64,000 nt of DNA from Ruminococcus sp. UBA1409 (GCA_002305045.1 DBPX01000015.1:1-64000), one strand, 5' to 3'; shown: positions 53,537-61,948, counted from the stretch's first letter. Program-made: numbers and translations. Notes: generated by a model not told the origin, from the letters alone.

Positions 53537-54307
53537 TCAGCCGTTTGTGGCGGCGCCTACAATGACGGAAAAATCGTTTGCCTTGAGGCTTGCTCCTCCG
53601 ATAAGTCCGCCGTCGACATCAGGCTTTGAAAGAAGCTCCGCCGCATTTGCTGCGTTCATCGAGCCTCCGTACTGAACGGTGACAGCCTCCGCCGTCTCGG
53701 AGTCGTAAAGCTTTGCAAGGGTCGCTCTTATGAAGGCGCAGACCTCCTCAGCCTGCTCTGCTGTAGCGGTCTTTCCAGTTCCTATCGCCCATACAGGCTC
53801 GTAGGCTATAATACAGCTTAAAAGCTCGTCCTTGGATATTCCGAAGAAGTCAAGCTTTATCTGGCGGGCGATCACCTCCTCGGTGATGCCGCACTCCCTC
53901 TCCCAAAGAAGCTCGCCTACGCATACAATAGGCTTTAGACCTGCCGAAAGAGCTGCCCTTGTCCTTTTGTTGACGGTCTCGTCGGTCTCGCCGAAGTACT
54001 GCCTGCGCTCGCTGTGCCCAAGAACTACATACTCGACTCCAAGCTCCATGAGCATATCGGCAGAGACCTCGCCGGTAAAGGCGCCCGACTTCTCAAAATG
54101 GCAGTTCTGCGCTCCGACCTTGATGTTTGTGCCCTCTGTAAGAGCTACTGCGGTCTCGAGATTTGTAAAGGGAACGCAGATAACAACCTCACAGCCGGCG
54201 TCCTTTACAAGGGGAACGAGCGAGGATATAAGCTCCTTAGCCTCGGGACGGGTCTTGTTCATCTTCCAGTTTCCAGCTATAACAGCCTTTCTAACACTCT
54301 TATTCAT
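53537..54307 (-). CDS. tpiA: Triosephosphate isomerase
   Basis: This TIM-barrel enzyme has 'AGNWKMNKT', the catalytic His in 'VLGHSERRQYFGE', the catalytic Glu in 'IAYEPVWAIGTGKTA', and 'QYGGSMN'. At 256 residues it is normal. ATG 54307 follows AAAGGAGAG; an earlier in-frame start is less likely. It lies between pgk and gpmI. Confidence 0.97.
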   Translation of the reverse strand: MNKSVRKAVIAGNWKMNKTRPEAKELISSLVPLVKDAGCEVVICVPFTNLETAVALTEGTNIKVGAQNCHFEKSGAFTGEVSADMLMELGVEYVVLGHSERRQYFGETDETVNKRTRAALSAGLKPIVCVGELLWERECGITEEVIARQIKLDFFGISKDELLSCIIAYEPVWAIGTGKTATAEQAEEVCAFIRATLAKLYDSETAEAVTVQYGGSMNAANAAELLSKPDVDGGLIGGASLKANDFSVIVGAATNG

Positions 54308-54374
54308 AATACTCTCCTTTTTTGAAACAAGGGGCTGCGCTACGGTGAGCAGCCCCAAGTCAAGCTATCTATAT

Positions 54375-55598
54375 TTACTTGTCGGCGATGACATCAATTC
54401 CGGGAAGCACCTTGCCCTCGAGATACTCAAGGCTGGCTCCTCCGCCGGTGGAGATGTGTGTCATCTTGTCGGCAAAGCCGAGGTTTATAACGGCTGCTGC
54501 GGAATCTCCTCCTCCGATGACGGTGGTAGCGTCAGTCTCGGCAAGAGCCTTTGCAACGGCAAGGGTTCCCTTTGCAAGGATGGGATTCTCAAATACGCCC
54601 ATAGGTCCGTTCCAAACGACCGTCTTTGCGGACTTGACCTCCTCGGCATAAAGAGCGGCTGTCTTTGTTCCGATGTCAAGACCCATATAGTCTGCGGGTA
54701 TCTTGTCGGAATCTACGACGCTTGTTTCGACCTCGGCGTCTATCGGGTCGGGGAAGTCCTTGACGATGGTGGTGTCAACCGGCAGAAGAAGCTTCTTGCC
54801 GAGCTTGTCAGCCTTTTCAAGCATCTCACGGCAGTAATCCAGCTTCTCGTCGTCAACAAGAGAGGTTCCTATCTCATAGCCCTTAGCCTTTAGGAAGGTG
54901 TAAGCCATTCCGCCGCCTATGATGAGAGTATCGCACTTTTCAAGAAGGTTGGAGATTACATTGAGCTTGTCCGCTACCTTTGCTCCGCCCAATATTGCGA
55001 CAAACGGCCTTACCGGGTCCTCAACGGCGTTGCCGAGGTACTTTATCTCCTTCTGCATAAGATATCCTACGGCAGTCTCCTTGACGAACTTGGTAACTCC
55101 TGCGGTGGAGGCGTGCGCTCTGTGAGCAGAGCCGAAGGCGTCCATTACGAATACCTGATTGTCAACAAGGGCTGCAAGCTCCTTGGAGAACTCCTCGCCG
55201 TTTTTAGTCTCCTCCGAGCCTCTGAAGCGAGTGTTCTCAAGAAGGACTATATCGCCCTCGTTCATAGCGGCGACACAGCTCTTTGCATTCTCGCCGACTA
55301 CGCTGTCGTCCTTAGCAAAGCTGACCTTGACGCCCTCCATAAGCTCCTGAAGCCTCTTTGCGACCGGCGCAAGAGAGAACTTGTCCTCAGGACCGTTCTT
55401 GGGCTTGCCAAGGTGAGAGCACAAAACAACCTTTCCGCCGTCAGAAACCAGCTTCTTTATCGTGGGAAGAGCGGCTGTGATTCTGTTGTCGTTAGTGATG
55501 ACTCCGTCCTTGAGGGGGACATTGAAGTCACAGCGAACGAGCACCTTTTTGCCCTTTACGCTGATATCGTCAACGCTTACCTTGTTTAATCCTGCCAT
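54375..55598 (-). CDS. pgk: Phosphoglycerate kinase
   Basis: Pgk makes ATP from 1,3-bisphosphoglycerate. Visible motifs are '[14 protein letters not shown]', '[11 protein letters not shown]', '[15 protein letters not shown]' and 'GGGDSAAAV'. At 407 residues it is typical. ATG 55598 follows AAAAAAGGAGATAT. Upstream in-frame codons lie in a palindrome-rich leader and are not used. Promoter at 55696-55724. Confidence 0.97.
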   Translation of the reverse strand: MAGLNKVSVDDISVKGKKVLVRCDFNVPLKDGVITNDNRITAALPTIKKLVSDGGKVVLCSHLGKPKNGPEDKFSLAPVAKRLQELMEGVKVSFAKDDSVVGENAKSCVAAMNEGDIVLLENTRFRGSEETKNGEEFSKELAALVDNQVFVMDAFGSAHRAHASTAGVTKFVKETAVGYLMQKEIKYLGNAVEDPVRPFVAILGGAKVADKLNVISNLLEKCDTLIIGGGMAYTFLKAKGYEIGTSLVDDEKLDYCREMLEKADKLGKKLLLPVDTTIVKDFPDPIDAEVETSVVDSDKIPADYMGLDIGTKTAALYAEEVKSAKTVVWNGPMGVFENPILAKGTLAVAKALAETDATTVIGGGDSAAAVINLGFADKMTHISTGGGASLEYLEGKVLPGIDVIADK

Positions 55599-55695
55599 AA
55601 ATATATCTCCTTTTTTAAAATTATAGCATCCATCATACGGCTGAGACCTAGGACGGCGCCGTCGCCTCCTGCTGCCGCAGCCTAAGACCATAACC

Positions 55696-55724
55696 ATTAT
55701 ATAAAACTCGGCGTGAAAAATCAA
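55696..55724 (-). promoter_or_regulatory. Predicted vegetative promoter of pgk-tpiA-gpmI
   Basis: TTGATT (55724-55719) and a perfect TATAAT (55701-55696) are 17 bases apart on the minus strand. The ~90-base leader holds two GC-rich palindromes. Confidence 0.72.
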
Positions 55725-55767
55725 TACCATACCGAGATTTTTTTAGGAAAAAGCCTTGCCTGACCGC

Positions 55768-56268
55768 TCAGTCCTCCCATGTAAAGCGGGTGAGCCTTCC
55801 CTCACGGTCAAGGTCGGGAAAGTCCCACTGCCTCAGCACCTCATAGACGGCGATTGCGGCGGCGTTTGAAAGATTGAGGCTTCTCAGCTCGGGACGCATC
55901 GGGATTCTTACGCAGCTCTTTTCGTTTCCGTAAAGAAGCTCCTCTGGAAGCCCCTTGTCCTCCCTGCCGAAAACTATAAAGCAGTTGTCGGGATACTCGA
56001 CCTCGGAGTAGACCCTTCTTGCCTTCGTCGTGAAGAAATAGAGCCTCTCGCCGGCGTTTTTGTCAAGAAAATCGAAAAGACTGTCGTAATATGTAATGCT
56101 GAGCTTGTCCCAGTAATCAAGCCCCGCTCTTTTGAGCTGCCTGTCCGTCACCTCAAAGCCAAGCGGACGGACAAGGTGAAGCCTTGCCCCGGTGACAGCG
56201 CAGGTCCTTGAGATATTTCCCGTATTCTGGGGAATCTGCGGCTCTACCAAAACTATGTTCAGATTCAT
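55768..56268 (-). CDS. trmL: tRNA (cytidine(34)-2'-O)-methyltransferase
   Basis: This small SPOUT methyltransferase modifies the wobble base of tRNA-Leu. It starts 'MNLNIVLVEPQIPQNTGNISRTC' (first part 2-21), has 'FGREDKGLPEEL' and the knot end 'RSLNLSNAAAIAVYEVLRQ'. At 166 residues it is typical. It is 12 bases after pdxY. Confidence 0.94.
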   Translation of the reverse strand: MNLNIVLVEPQIPQNTGNISRTCAVTGARLHLVRPLGFEVTDRQLKRAGLDYWDKLSITYYDSLFDFLDKNAGERLYFFTTKARRVYSEVEYPDNCFIVFGREDKGLPEELLYGNEKSCVRIPMRPELRSLNLSNAAAIAVYEVLRQWDFPDLDREGRLTRFTWED

Positions 56269-56280
56269 CCTTTAAAAGCC

Positions 56281-57141
56281 TCACATTGCGGTGTAGTCCA
56301 TATAGCACTGGTTTGAAATCAGCATCGGGAGGCATTTTTCAAGCATTACTCCCTCTCTTGCGTCGCTGCCGTAGCCAAAGGTCGTCTTTATTGCGTATTC
56401 AAGGAAATAGGTGGCTCTTGACATCGCTATCGGCAGACTGTCCCCCAGCATCAGCCCTCCCGTCAGCACGGAGGCGAAAAGGTCCCCGGTGCCGGGATAG
56501 CTCCTTGGAATTTTCTCGTAGGAGACTCTCCAGAAGGCGTTATGCTCACGGTCGTATCCGACATTACAGTTTTTGCCGTCAGCCATCGGGACGCTTGTTA
56601 TCACGACAATCTTAGGTCCCCTGCCGGCAAGCCTTACAAGCATTCCCTTTATCTCATTCTGGGTGAGCTGTGAGACGGGATAGTCTATTCCTAGCAGTAT
56701 GGACGCCTCGGTGAGATTGGGAGTTATGATGTCCGCCGCCTGTGCAAGCCTTTGCATACTGTCGCACAGCTCCTTGGTGTAGGTCTTGTACATCCTGCCG
56801 TTGTCCCCCATGACAGGGTCAACTATCCTCATAGCGTCAGGATAGCTCTCAAAAAAGTCAAGGCAAAGCTCGACCTGCCTTTCAGACGCCAAAAAGCCGG
56901 AGTATATGCACTCAAAGCCGACTCCGGCGCTGCGGTAATGCTCGAGCGCCAAGGGGATATAATCGGTCATGTCCTTCATCACGACATCGCCAAATCCCCT
57001 TGTATGGGTAGAAAGAAGCGCAGTCGTCACCGGGCAGACCTGTATCCCAAGCACCGACAGCGTCGGCATTATCACCGAGAGCGAGCATCTTCCCACCCCG
57101 GACAGGTCGTGTATGGCGGCGACTCTTTTTAGCTCCTTCAT
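56281..57141 (-). CDS. pdxY: Pyridoxamine/pyridoxal kinase
   Basis: This ribokinase-fold vitamin B6 kinase has 'AIHDLSGVGRCSLS' at the start, 'DPVMGDNGRMY' and the phosphate loop 'YPGTGDLFASVLTG' near residue 220. At 286 residues it fits PdxY/PdxK. ATG 57141 follows GGGGGTGATAA; the frame is open further upstream without support. A bifunctional HMP-kinase role is possible but less likely from the DNGRMY motif. Confidence 0.9.
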   Translation of the reverse strand: MKELKRVAAIHDLSGVGRCSLSVIMPTLSVLGIQVCPVTTALLSTHTRGFGDVVMKDMTDYIPLALEHYRSAGVGFECIYSGFLASERQVELCLDFFESYPDAMRIVDPVMGDNGRMYKTYTKELCDSMQRLAQAADIITPNLTEASILLGIDYPVSQLTQNEIKGMLVRLAGRGPKIVVITSVPMADGKNCNVGYDREHNAFWRVSYEKIPRSYPGTGDLFASVLTGGLMLGDSLPIAMSRATYFLEYAIKTTFGYGSDAREGVMLEKCLPMLISNQCYMDYTAM

Positions 57142-57288
57142 TTTTATCACCCCCTGATAGGTGTAAATCTGCACAAAAATCAATATGAAAAATTGTGAGA
57201 GTTTTGAAATTTTTGTTTGCAGGTGAGGGTTTATTTTGCTTTATTTCGCAGAAAATAGCTTTACAAAAACCAAAAAGGAGAGATTAAA

Positions 57289-57468
57289 ATGAGCATGAAC
57301 ATTCCATCACTCTGCAAGGGAATAACCATCGGCATAGTAACAGGGGCGGCTGTCTACGCCGTTTCAAACGCCACCAGAGCCGAAAGGCGGCATCTTAAAA
57401 GCAGCACTATAAGAGCCGTCCGCTCGATAAGCTCGATGCTGGAGGGGCTTGGCTCGATGTTTGTTTAA
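57289..57468 (+). CDS. Short predicted membrane protein of unknown function
   Basis: This 59-residue frame begins MSMNIPSLCKGITIGIVTGA. It has a small-residue-rich membrane helix (about 10-26), a basic stretch 'RAERRHLKSSTIRAVRSI' and a hydrophobic end. AAAAAGGAGAGATTAAA precedes the ATG with ideal spacing, which is the main reason to call it real. It is divergent from pdxY. It is followed by hairpins at 57470-57541. No family is recognised. Confidence 0.7.
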   Translation: MSMNIPSLCKGITIGIVTGAAVYAVSNATRAERRHLKSSTIRAVRSISSMLEGLGSMFV

Positions 57469-57661
57469 AGCCGCAGCTTCTGCGGCTCAGACAGTCTATA
57501 AACCCACTCACCACAAAAATGTTAGTTTATCAGAGTGGGTTGAAGCACGCACTGCAAAATTCGGTTTTTCATTAACTGTGCGGGTGCTTTTGCCCACTCA
57601 TCGCAAAAAAAGCGGGGTTATCAGTTTCCTAATTTTTATTAGGTAACAAAACGATTCCATT

Positions 57662-57699
57662 ATTCACAGAGCCGTAGTCGGCTCTGTGAATGCATTTTT
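57662..57699 (+). terminator. Strong plus-strand terminator hairpin
   Basis: ATTCACAGAGCCG (57662-57674) and CGGCTCTGTGAAT (57679-57691) form a perfect 13-bp stem with a 4-base loop, then GCATTTTT. It can end the transcript of the short gene at 57289-57468. Confidence 0.8.
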
Positions 57700-57711
57700 G
57701 CTTACAGCGTC

Positions 57712-57770
57712 AAAAGCCCCTTGTAGTACCCAAGCACGAAGTACTTATGTGCAAACTATCGAGGCTTTTT
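57712..57770. terminator. Terminator-like hairpin downstream of the yesL-like gene
   Basis: AAAAGCCCC (from 57712) pairs with GAGGCTTTTT (to 57770). An inner AGTAC/GTACT stem lies in the loop. T-runs on both outer sides allow function on both strands. Confidence 0.65.
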
Positions 57771-57829
57771 CCTTGTCTGCATGGGTTTCTTGATGTCTGC
57801 AATTCTCTTAGGCTACATACTACGATGTT

Positions 57830-58735
57830 CTAACGGAGCTTTCTTTTCCGTGAGCCGTCCTTTGGCTTCTCCTCGGGGGTCTCCTTTTCGGGAGAGTCCA
57901 CAAACACAGCCTCTGAGGAGGTGTCCCTGTACTCAAACTCGGGATTGGTCTCGCCCCTCTCGTCATACCACGGCTGGATGACATATTTTCTAATCAGAGG
58001 GAAGCAGTTGAAGGCATAAAGAAGTCCCAAAAACGAGGGGATTATGATTATCAAAAACGCCGTATAGGGGAAGAATATTATCGTAAAGAGAAGTATCAGA
58101 ACAGTAATAAAGAGATTGATTATACTGATTTTAACCTCGATACAGGTAAGGAAGAAGCTGTTTTTTAGTATCTTCCAGAGGCTTAGATTAGTCGATACTA
58201 TCAAAAGATAGATATAAAAATGCATGACGGCAAACAGCACCGAGCATACAAGGCAGACTAAAAACGGGATGTAGAAGGTGGAGTTTTCAAGACTGAACCT
58301 ATAGTAAAGCGGGAACGCCGTCGACATGGCGGCTAAAAAGCCCATGTCTATCATCCCTATGAACCAGCCCTGCCTGAAGTTGGATTTGTACGCCTTGAAA
58401 AAGTCGTGCCACAAGAATACCGGCCGCTCGGTGGCGATATTTCTTACTATCTTTGTAAATCCGCAGGTCGCCGGACCGAAAACAAGACCTCCCAGCACCA
58501 CAAAAAGAGTGTAAAATACAATGTAGTACAGCCCGGTCTCCTCAGGGGAGATATAATACTCCAGCAGCATTATCGCCGCAAAGGGAAGAAACGCCGCTAT
58601 ATAGATGAAGTTGAGCAGCACGAGCTTGGAAAGATGCGAAAAGTAGTTCTCGAAAAACTTAAAAACTGGCAGCTTATCGTCCGGGTTTTTCGAGACACCC
58701 GGTCCCGCCTTGTCGTAATTAGAAAATAGACCCAT
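57830..58735 (-). CDS. YesL-like (DUF624) membrane protein
   Basis: This 301-residue protein has about six membrane helices between residues ~35 and 235. The 'GGLVFGPATCGFTKIVRN' segment (about 83-100) is the family hallmark of YesL/DUF624, often found with polysaccharide-use loci. The C-terminus (about 245-301) is hydrophilic, Glu/Pro-rich, ending in a basic cluster. Function is unknown. It is downstream of a spoIIM-like gene on the same strand. Confidence 0.75.
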   Translation of the reverse strand: MGLFSNYDKAGPGVSKNPDDKLPVFKFFENYFSHLSKLVLLNFIYIAAFLPFAAIMLLEYYISPEETGLYYIVFYTLFVVLGGLVFGPATCGFTKIVRNIATERPVFLWHDFFKAYKSNFRQGWFIGMIDMGFLAAMSTAFPLYYRFSLENSTFYIPFLVCLVCSVLFAVMHFYIYLLIVSTNLSLWKILKNSFFLTCIEVKISIINLFITVLILLFTIIFFPYTAFLIIIIPSFLGLLYAFNCFPLIRKYVIQPWYDERGETNPEFEYRDTSSEAVFVDSPEKETPEEKPKDGSRKRKLR

Positions 58736-58788
58736 AGTTTAACATCCTCATCGTTATCATCGCTAAATATCCGTTTTTTCAAAAAGAC

Positions 58789-59352
58789 TCACCCGGCGTA
58801 TAGCCGCAGAAGCATACAGCCAGCTGCGCTCAGCACGGCACAGACGGCAAGGTGTTTAAAAAAGCCGAGAATGTACAGCCGAAACTCCCTTGCAAGACCT
58901 ATGCAGTTCTCGTCTGTCACCGAAAGCATAAGATACCGCACCGACATCTGAATCGCACTGTCAGCCTGCATAACAAGCGGCAGGCAGGATACCGCCGCCA
59001 GAAAAGCCGCCTGGAAAAGCGTCGCAAAAAGTGAGCCTGAGCCGACTCCCTGGGAATATGCCAAGCGGACAAAGGCTCCGGCTCCCAGCCCCTTAAACGC
59101 CACGAGAAGGTACTCAAACGGCGCAGAAAGGGCGCAGAAGCCCATCAAAAAGGAGAGCGTCACAAAGGACGCCGAGCCGACAAGCAGGGTTAAATAGCAC
59201 TGCCAGCCTGCGCCTGGGAGTCCGCCAAGGTCGTCCAAGAAAGAGTACGGCGACCCCTCCAGACCAAAGACAGCGCCGCCCGCAAGCATTCCCGCCGACA
59301 GCGACGCAAAAAGTGCAAGGCTCCTGTTCCATCCTCTTATCCTTTTCAACAC
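58789..59352 (-). CDS. SpoIIM-like membrane protein
   Basis: This 187-residue polytopic protein has about five hydrophobic segments. The 'FKGLGAGAFVRLAYSQGVGSGSLF' region (about 86-109, in parts) resembles the SpoIIM/DUF95 motif FKGf-lG...yG..G. SpoIIM is part of the DMP engulfment machinery in spore formers. The start is GTG 59352 with GGAGGGATGC upstream; a TTG follows directly. A vegetative-type promoter is predicted at 59422-59450. The other DMP genes (spoIID, spoIIP) are not nearby, so the assignment is moderate. Confidence 0.6.
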   Translation of the reverse strand: MLKRIRGWNRSLALFASLSAGMLAGGAVFGLEGSPYSFLDDLGGLPGAGWQCYLTLLVGSASFVTLSFLMGFCALSAPFEYLLVAFKGLGAGAFVRLAYSQGVGSGSLFATLFQAAFLAAVSCLPLVMQADSAIQMSVRYLMLSVTDENCIGLAREFRLYILGFFKHLAVCAVLSAAGCMLLRLYAG

Positions 59353-59421
59353 GCATCCCTCCTTGTCCTATACCTATGCCGGGAGGGAGGGCATTATTCT
59401 GCCGCAGGGTGTCTTGGGTAT

Positions 59422-59450
59422 AGTTTATCACATTATGAGGTCTTTATCAA
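59422..59450 (-). promoter_or_regulatory. Predicted promoter of the spoIIM-like gene
   Basis: TTGATA (59450-59445) and TAAACT (59427-59422) are 17 bases apart on the minus strand, 70 bases ahead of the gene. Confidence 0.6.
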
Positions 59451-59486
59451 GTACCCCGGGAGCAATTTTTGCCCTGCTTCGGACGC

Positions 59487-59514
59487 AAAAAAGCCGGGAT
59501 GCTTAGTCCCGGCT
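59487..59514 (-). terminator. Rho-independent terminator after folT
   Basis: On the minus strand AGCCGGGA (59514-59507) pairs with TCCCGGCT (59499-59492), followed by a T-run. Confidence 0.88.
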
Positions 59515-59545
59515 CTGTATTCCATATCATATATTATATATCCTC

Positions 59546-60427
59546 CTACTCCGAGTCCTCGGCGGGAGGCTGCGGCTTCTCGATGCCCTTCTGCTCGTAG
59601 ACATAATCCAGCTGCTGCTGCATAAGCTCCAGCTGCTCTGACTGAGCCGCAACCGTCTTTTGGAGCTCTGAGTTCTTGGTCTTTAGGTCCTGAGAGCTAA
59701 AGCCAAGGCAGCAAATTATCACAAGGATAAGGCATATAAGATATGTCAGCGCTCCGATAAAGCCCTTATCGCTGAAAAGCGTGTTTTCAGGCACCTTCCT
59801 CACATTCTTGAAGGCACGGTCATATGCCAAGAGTATCAAGGGCAGGAAAACTGCGAGTATTACGATGTCGACGGGAAGCTGGATGAGATTAGACGCCACT
59901 CTTGCGGGAAGCATAGCTGTAAAGCCCCTTCCCATAACGCTTGACAGCGCCCATGTCGTCAGCCAGAGGTTGCACACCGCCACCACCGTCGCCTTTGCGG
60001 CAACTATTCTGGGGACAAACCATCTGCCGGACACTGCGTTGTAAAGGAAAAGACCGTAGATAAGCCCTCCTACCGCCTCAATAAGGGTGAAGCGAATGTC
60101 AAAGGCTCCTGTCGGCTTGACGATAAAGCCCAGGATATCGGTTATGAGTCCTGCCAGGAAGCCGACCGTCGGTCCGTAGAGCATACCGACTGCGCTTAGT
60201 GCGACAAACGCAAAGGACAGCTTAATAAACTCGTTCACCTGGATGTTTATCGTCAGCTTGATGACGATATCGAGCGCTATAAGCATCGAGATGACGCAAA
60301 GATTGCGAACGCTCCCAAGCTCTCTAAAAGACCTTAGGAATATCCCTCTGTCAAAATACTCCCTGAGACTCTTTTTAGGAGCCTGCACGCTCACGCCGTC
60401 CGTGTCCGAACTAAAAAAGCTTTTCAT
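59546..60427 (-). CDS. folT: Folate ECF transporter S component with C-terminal helix and coiled coil
   Basis: This is the membrane substrate-binding subunit of an energy-coupling-factor folate transporter. Six helices lie between ~42 and 202. 'SFAFVALSAVGMLYGPTVGFLAG' (about 71-93, in parts) and 'DIRFTLIEAVGGLIYGLFLY' are typical of FolT. Unlike the usual ~170-180-residue protein it has a long N-terminal lead (~40 residues), an extra membrane helix (about 224-243) and a Gln/Leu-rich coiled coil (about 247-280). A THF riboswitch lies in its leader, which independently supports folate as substrate. TAAGGAGG precedes the ATG. The ECF ATPases must be encoded elsewhere. Confidence 0.9.
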   Translation of the reverse strand: MKSFFSSDTDGVSVQAPKKSLREYFDRGIFLRSFRELGSVRNLCVISMLIALDIVIKLTINIQVNEFIKLSFAFVALSAVGMLYGPTVGFLAGLITDILGFIVKPTGAFDIRFTLIEAVGGLIYGLFLYNAVSGRWFVPRIVAAKATVVAVCNLWLTTWALSSVMGRGFTAMLPARVASNLIQLPVDIVILAVFLPLILLAYDRAFKNVRKVPENTLFSDKGFIGALTYLICLILVIICCLGFSSQDLKTKNSELQKTVAAQSEQLELMQQQLDYVYEQKGIEKPQPPAEDSE

Positions 60428-60530
60428 TCTGATTCCTCCTTAAATCAAATCAATACTACACATATCCTACTTAATATGCACAATATGCACAAGACCATAA
60501 GGAAAAATCTCATGAAAAGCTGTATGCAAG

Positions 60531-60645
60531 TTAAGCGGGATGCGGAAACCGAACCGCAGGCTAAATGCCGTTTCGTCCGCACAGCAACTCCCCGTCTGTG
60601 CGGCACTGAGCCAATTAAAGGCGTTACGCTCGGTTTCCTACTCAA
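60531..60645 (-). promoter_or_regulatory. Tetrahydrofolate (THF) riboswitch
   Basis: Read on the minus strand, the element follows the folT-motif order. A weak P1 (TTGAG with CTTAA) encloses GAGTAG. P2 is GGAAACCGA (60638-60630) paired with TCGGTTTCC (60552-60544). An inner CGTAACG-type joint follows. P3 is CCGCACAG/CTGTGCGG (60603-60596 with 60584-60577) capped by a GGGGAG loop, directly followed by GACGAAACG. It closes with GCGGT ... GCATCCCGC, matching the conserved GCAUCCGCUCC end. The gene behind it is folT. Possible output: TCCTTA, ~30 bases downstream of the aptamer, can pair with the TAAGGA of the folT ribosome binding site, which would give translational control; this part is inference. 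Confidence 0.85.
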
Positions 60646-60662
60646 AACGATTGCTTCCCTTT

Positions 60663-61643
60663 TTAGAGGGAAAGTGAGGCTAAAAGATTGTGAAGGTGCG
60701 AATCGTAGCCCTTCTTCATCGACAGAGCCTCTTGTATATCATAATCGACAAGCTTTGTATTCTTGACGGCTATGACCCTGTTTGCCTCATTCTGCCCGAT
60801 AAGCTCGACTGCGTAGCAGCCCATCCTTGCGGCTATTACCCTATCGTAGCAGGATGGAGCGCCTCCCCTCTGGACATATCCAAGAATCGTAGCTCTTGAA
60901 TCTATCCCGGTGTGCTCCTGGATATACTTAGCTATATCCTCGCTGTGACCTACTCCCTCGGCGACGACGACCTCAAAATGCGTCTTGCCGGTGTTCTTCT
61001 GGTCGATTATCTTCTTGCATATCTTGTCGATGTCATACGGCATCTCGACGGTTATGACATCTATGGCGCCGGTGGCTGCCGCTACATTTACTGCGATATG
61101 ACCCGCTCTTCTTCCCATTACCTCGACGACAGAGCAGCGGCTGTGGGACATCTCGGTGTCCTTTATCCTGTCTATCATTTCGATGCAGGTGTTCATGGCG
61201 GTGTCAAAGCCGATGGTGTAATCGGTGCAGGCTATGTCGTTATCTATAGTTCCGGGAAGGCAGATGCACTTAACTCCCAGCTTGCAGATATCCATGGCTC
61301 CTCTGTAGGTGCCGTCTCCCCCTATGCAGACAAGATAGTCGATTCCGACCTTGTCGCAGGTAGCCTTTGCCCTTTTCTGGCCCTCAAGCGTCATAAACTC
61401 CTTGCTTCTTGCGGTAAAGAGCATCGTTCCGCCACGCTGGACGATATCCGAGACATCTCTTGGTCCCATCTCGAAGAGATCCTCCTCGATAAGACCCTGA
61501 TAACCCCTTCTTATGCCCATCACTCTGTAGCCGCTGAAGATACCCGCTCTTGTGACGGCTCTTATTGCGGCGTTCATGCCGGGAGCGTCGCCCCCGCTGG
61601 TAAGTATGCCAATAGTACCCTTTATATCAGTTCTGTCAGACAT
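60663..61643 (-). CDS. pfkA: ATP-dependent 6-phosphofructokinase
   Basis: PfkA phosphorylates fructose-6-phosphate. It has 'ILTSGGDAPGMNAAIRA', the ATP motif 'CIGGDGTYRGA' (GGDGT, not the GGDDT of pyrophosphate enzymes), and the catalytic 'PGTIDNDIACTDYTIGFDTA' region. At 326 residues it is typical. ATG 61643 has GGAGGTG upstream; a GTG four codons earlier would overlap that site. The stop lies 18 bases before the THF aptamer of folT, so readthrough from pfkA into folT is likely. Confidence 0.96.
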   Translation of the reverse strand: MSDRTDIKGTIGILTSGGDAPGMNAAIRAVTRAGIFSGYRVMGIRRGYQGLIEEDLFEMGPRDVSDIVQRGGTMLFTARSKEFMTLEGQKRAKATCDKVGIDYLVCIGGDGTYRGAMDICKLGVKCICLPGTIDNDIACTDYTIGFDTAMNTCIEMIDRIKDTEMSHSRCSVVEVMGRRAGHIAVNVAAATGAIDVITVEMPYDIDKICKKIIDQKNTGKTHFEVVVAEGVGHSEDIAKYIQEHTGIDSRATILGYVQRGGAPSCYDRVIAARMGCYAVELIGQNEANRVIAVKNTKLVDYDIQEALSMKKGYDSHLHNLLASLSL

Positions 61644-61777
61644 CAAAAATTGCACCTCCGTAGGATTAGCAGGCAGACCGAATCAGCTCATGACTGCGAA
61701 AGCGGCGTCACCGTTTTACCGCAGTGAAAATATTATACATATGAAAAACCGCTTAGTCTCTGCCAGCAAACACATAA

Positions 61778-61806
61778 AGCATATCATTCCCACCGCATAA
61801 TGTCAA
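61778..61806 (-). promoter_or_regulatory. Predicted vegetative promoter of pfkA
   Basis: A perfect TTGACA (61806-61801) and TATGCT (61783-61778) are 17 bases apart on the minus strand. A separate TATAAT (61737-61732) lies nearer the gene without a -35 partner. Confidence 0.6.
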
Positions 61807-61948
61807 TATTTTTGGGGTGAAATGAATGACGAAAATACGACTGTTTTTTTCAAAATCTCTGTTGATATTAAAGAAAATTCAACACTTTTTAAGGCTTTTC
61901 AGGGACTTTTGGCTTCCGGCTTGAATAAACAGGAAGGATATTTTTAAT

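Larger units (their letters stand above)
57469..57829. other. Hairpin-rich non-coding stretch
   Basis: No credible gene is seen in these 361 bases. It holds stems AGCCGCAG/CTGCGGCT (57470-57488), AACCCACTC/GAGTGGGTT (57501-57541) and GCACGCAC/GTGCGGGTGC (about 57545-57586), plus two stronger terminator-like hairpins listed separately. The phrase CCCACTCA-C-CAAAAA occurs twice (from 57503 and 57594), each time followed about 20 bases later by TTATCAG, so part of the region is a diverged direct repeat. Confidence 0.6.

Noticed and set aside
57449-57646. 65-codon plus-strand frame overlapping the short membrane protein
   Set aside because: It runs through several hairpins and repeats, has no ribosome binding site, and overlaps a better-supported gene.
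60531-60645. Cobalamin, TPP or ZTP riboswitch for the structured element before folT
   Set aside because: Their conserved boxes are missing. The order of stems and the GACGAAACG and GCATCCCGC segments fit the THF class, and the downstream gene is folT.
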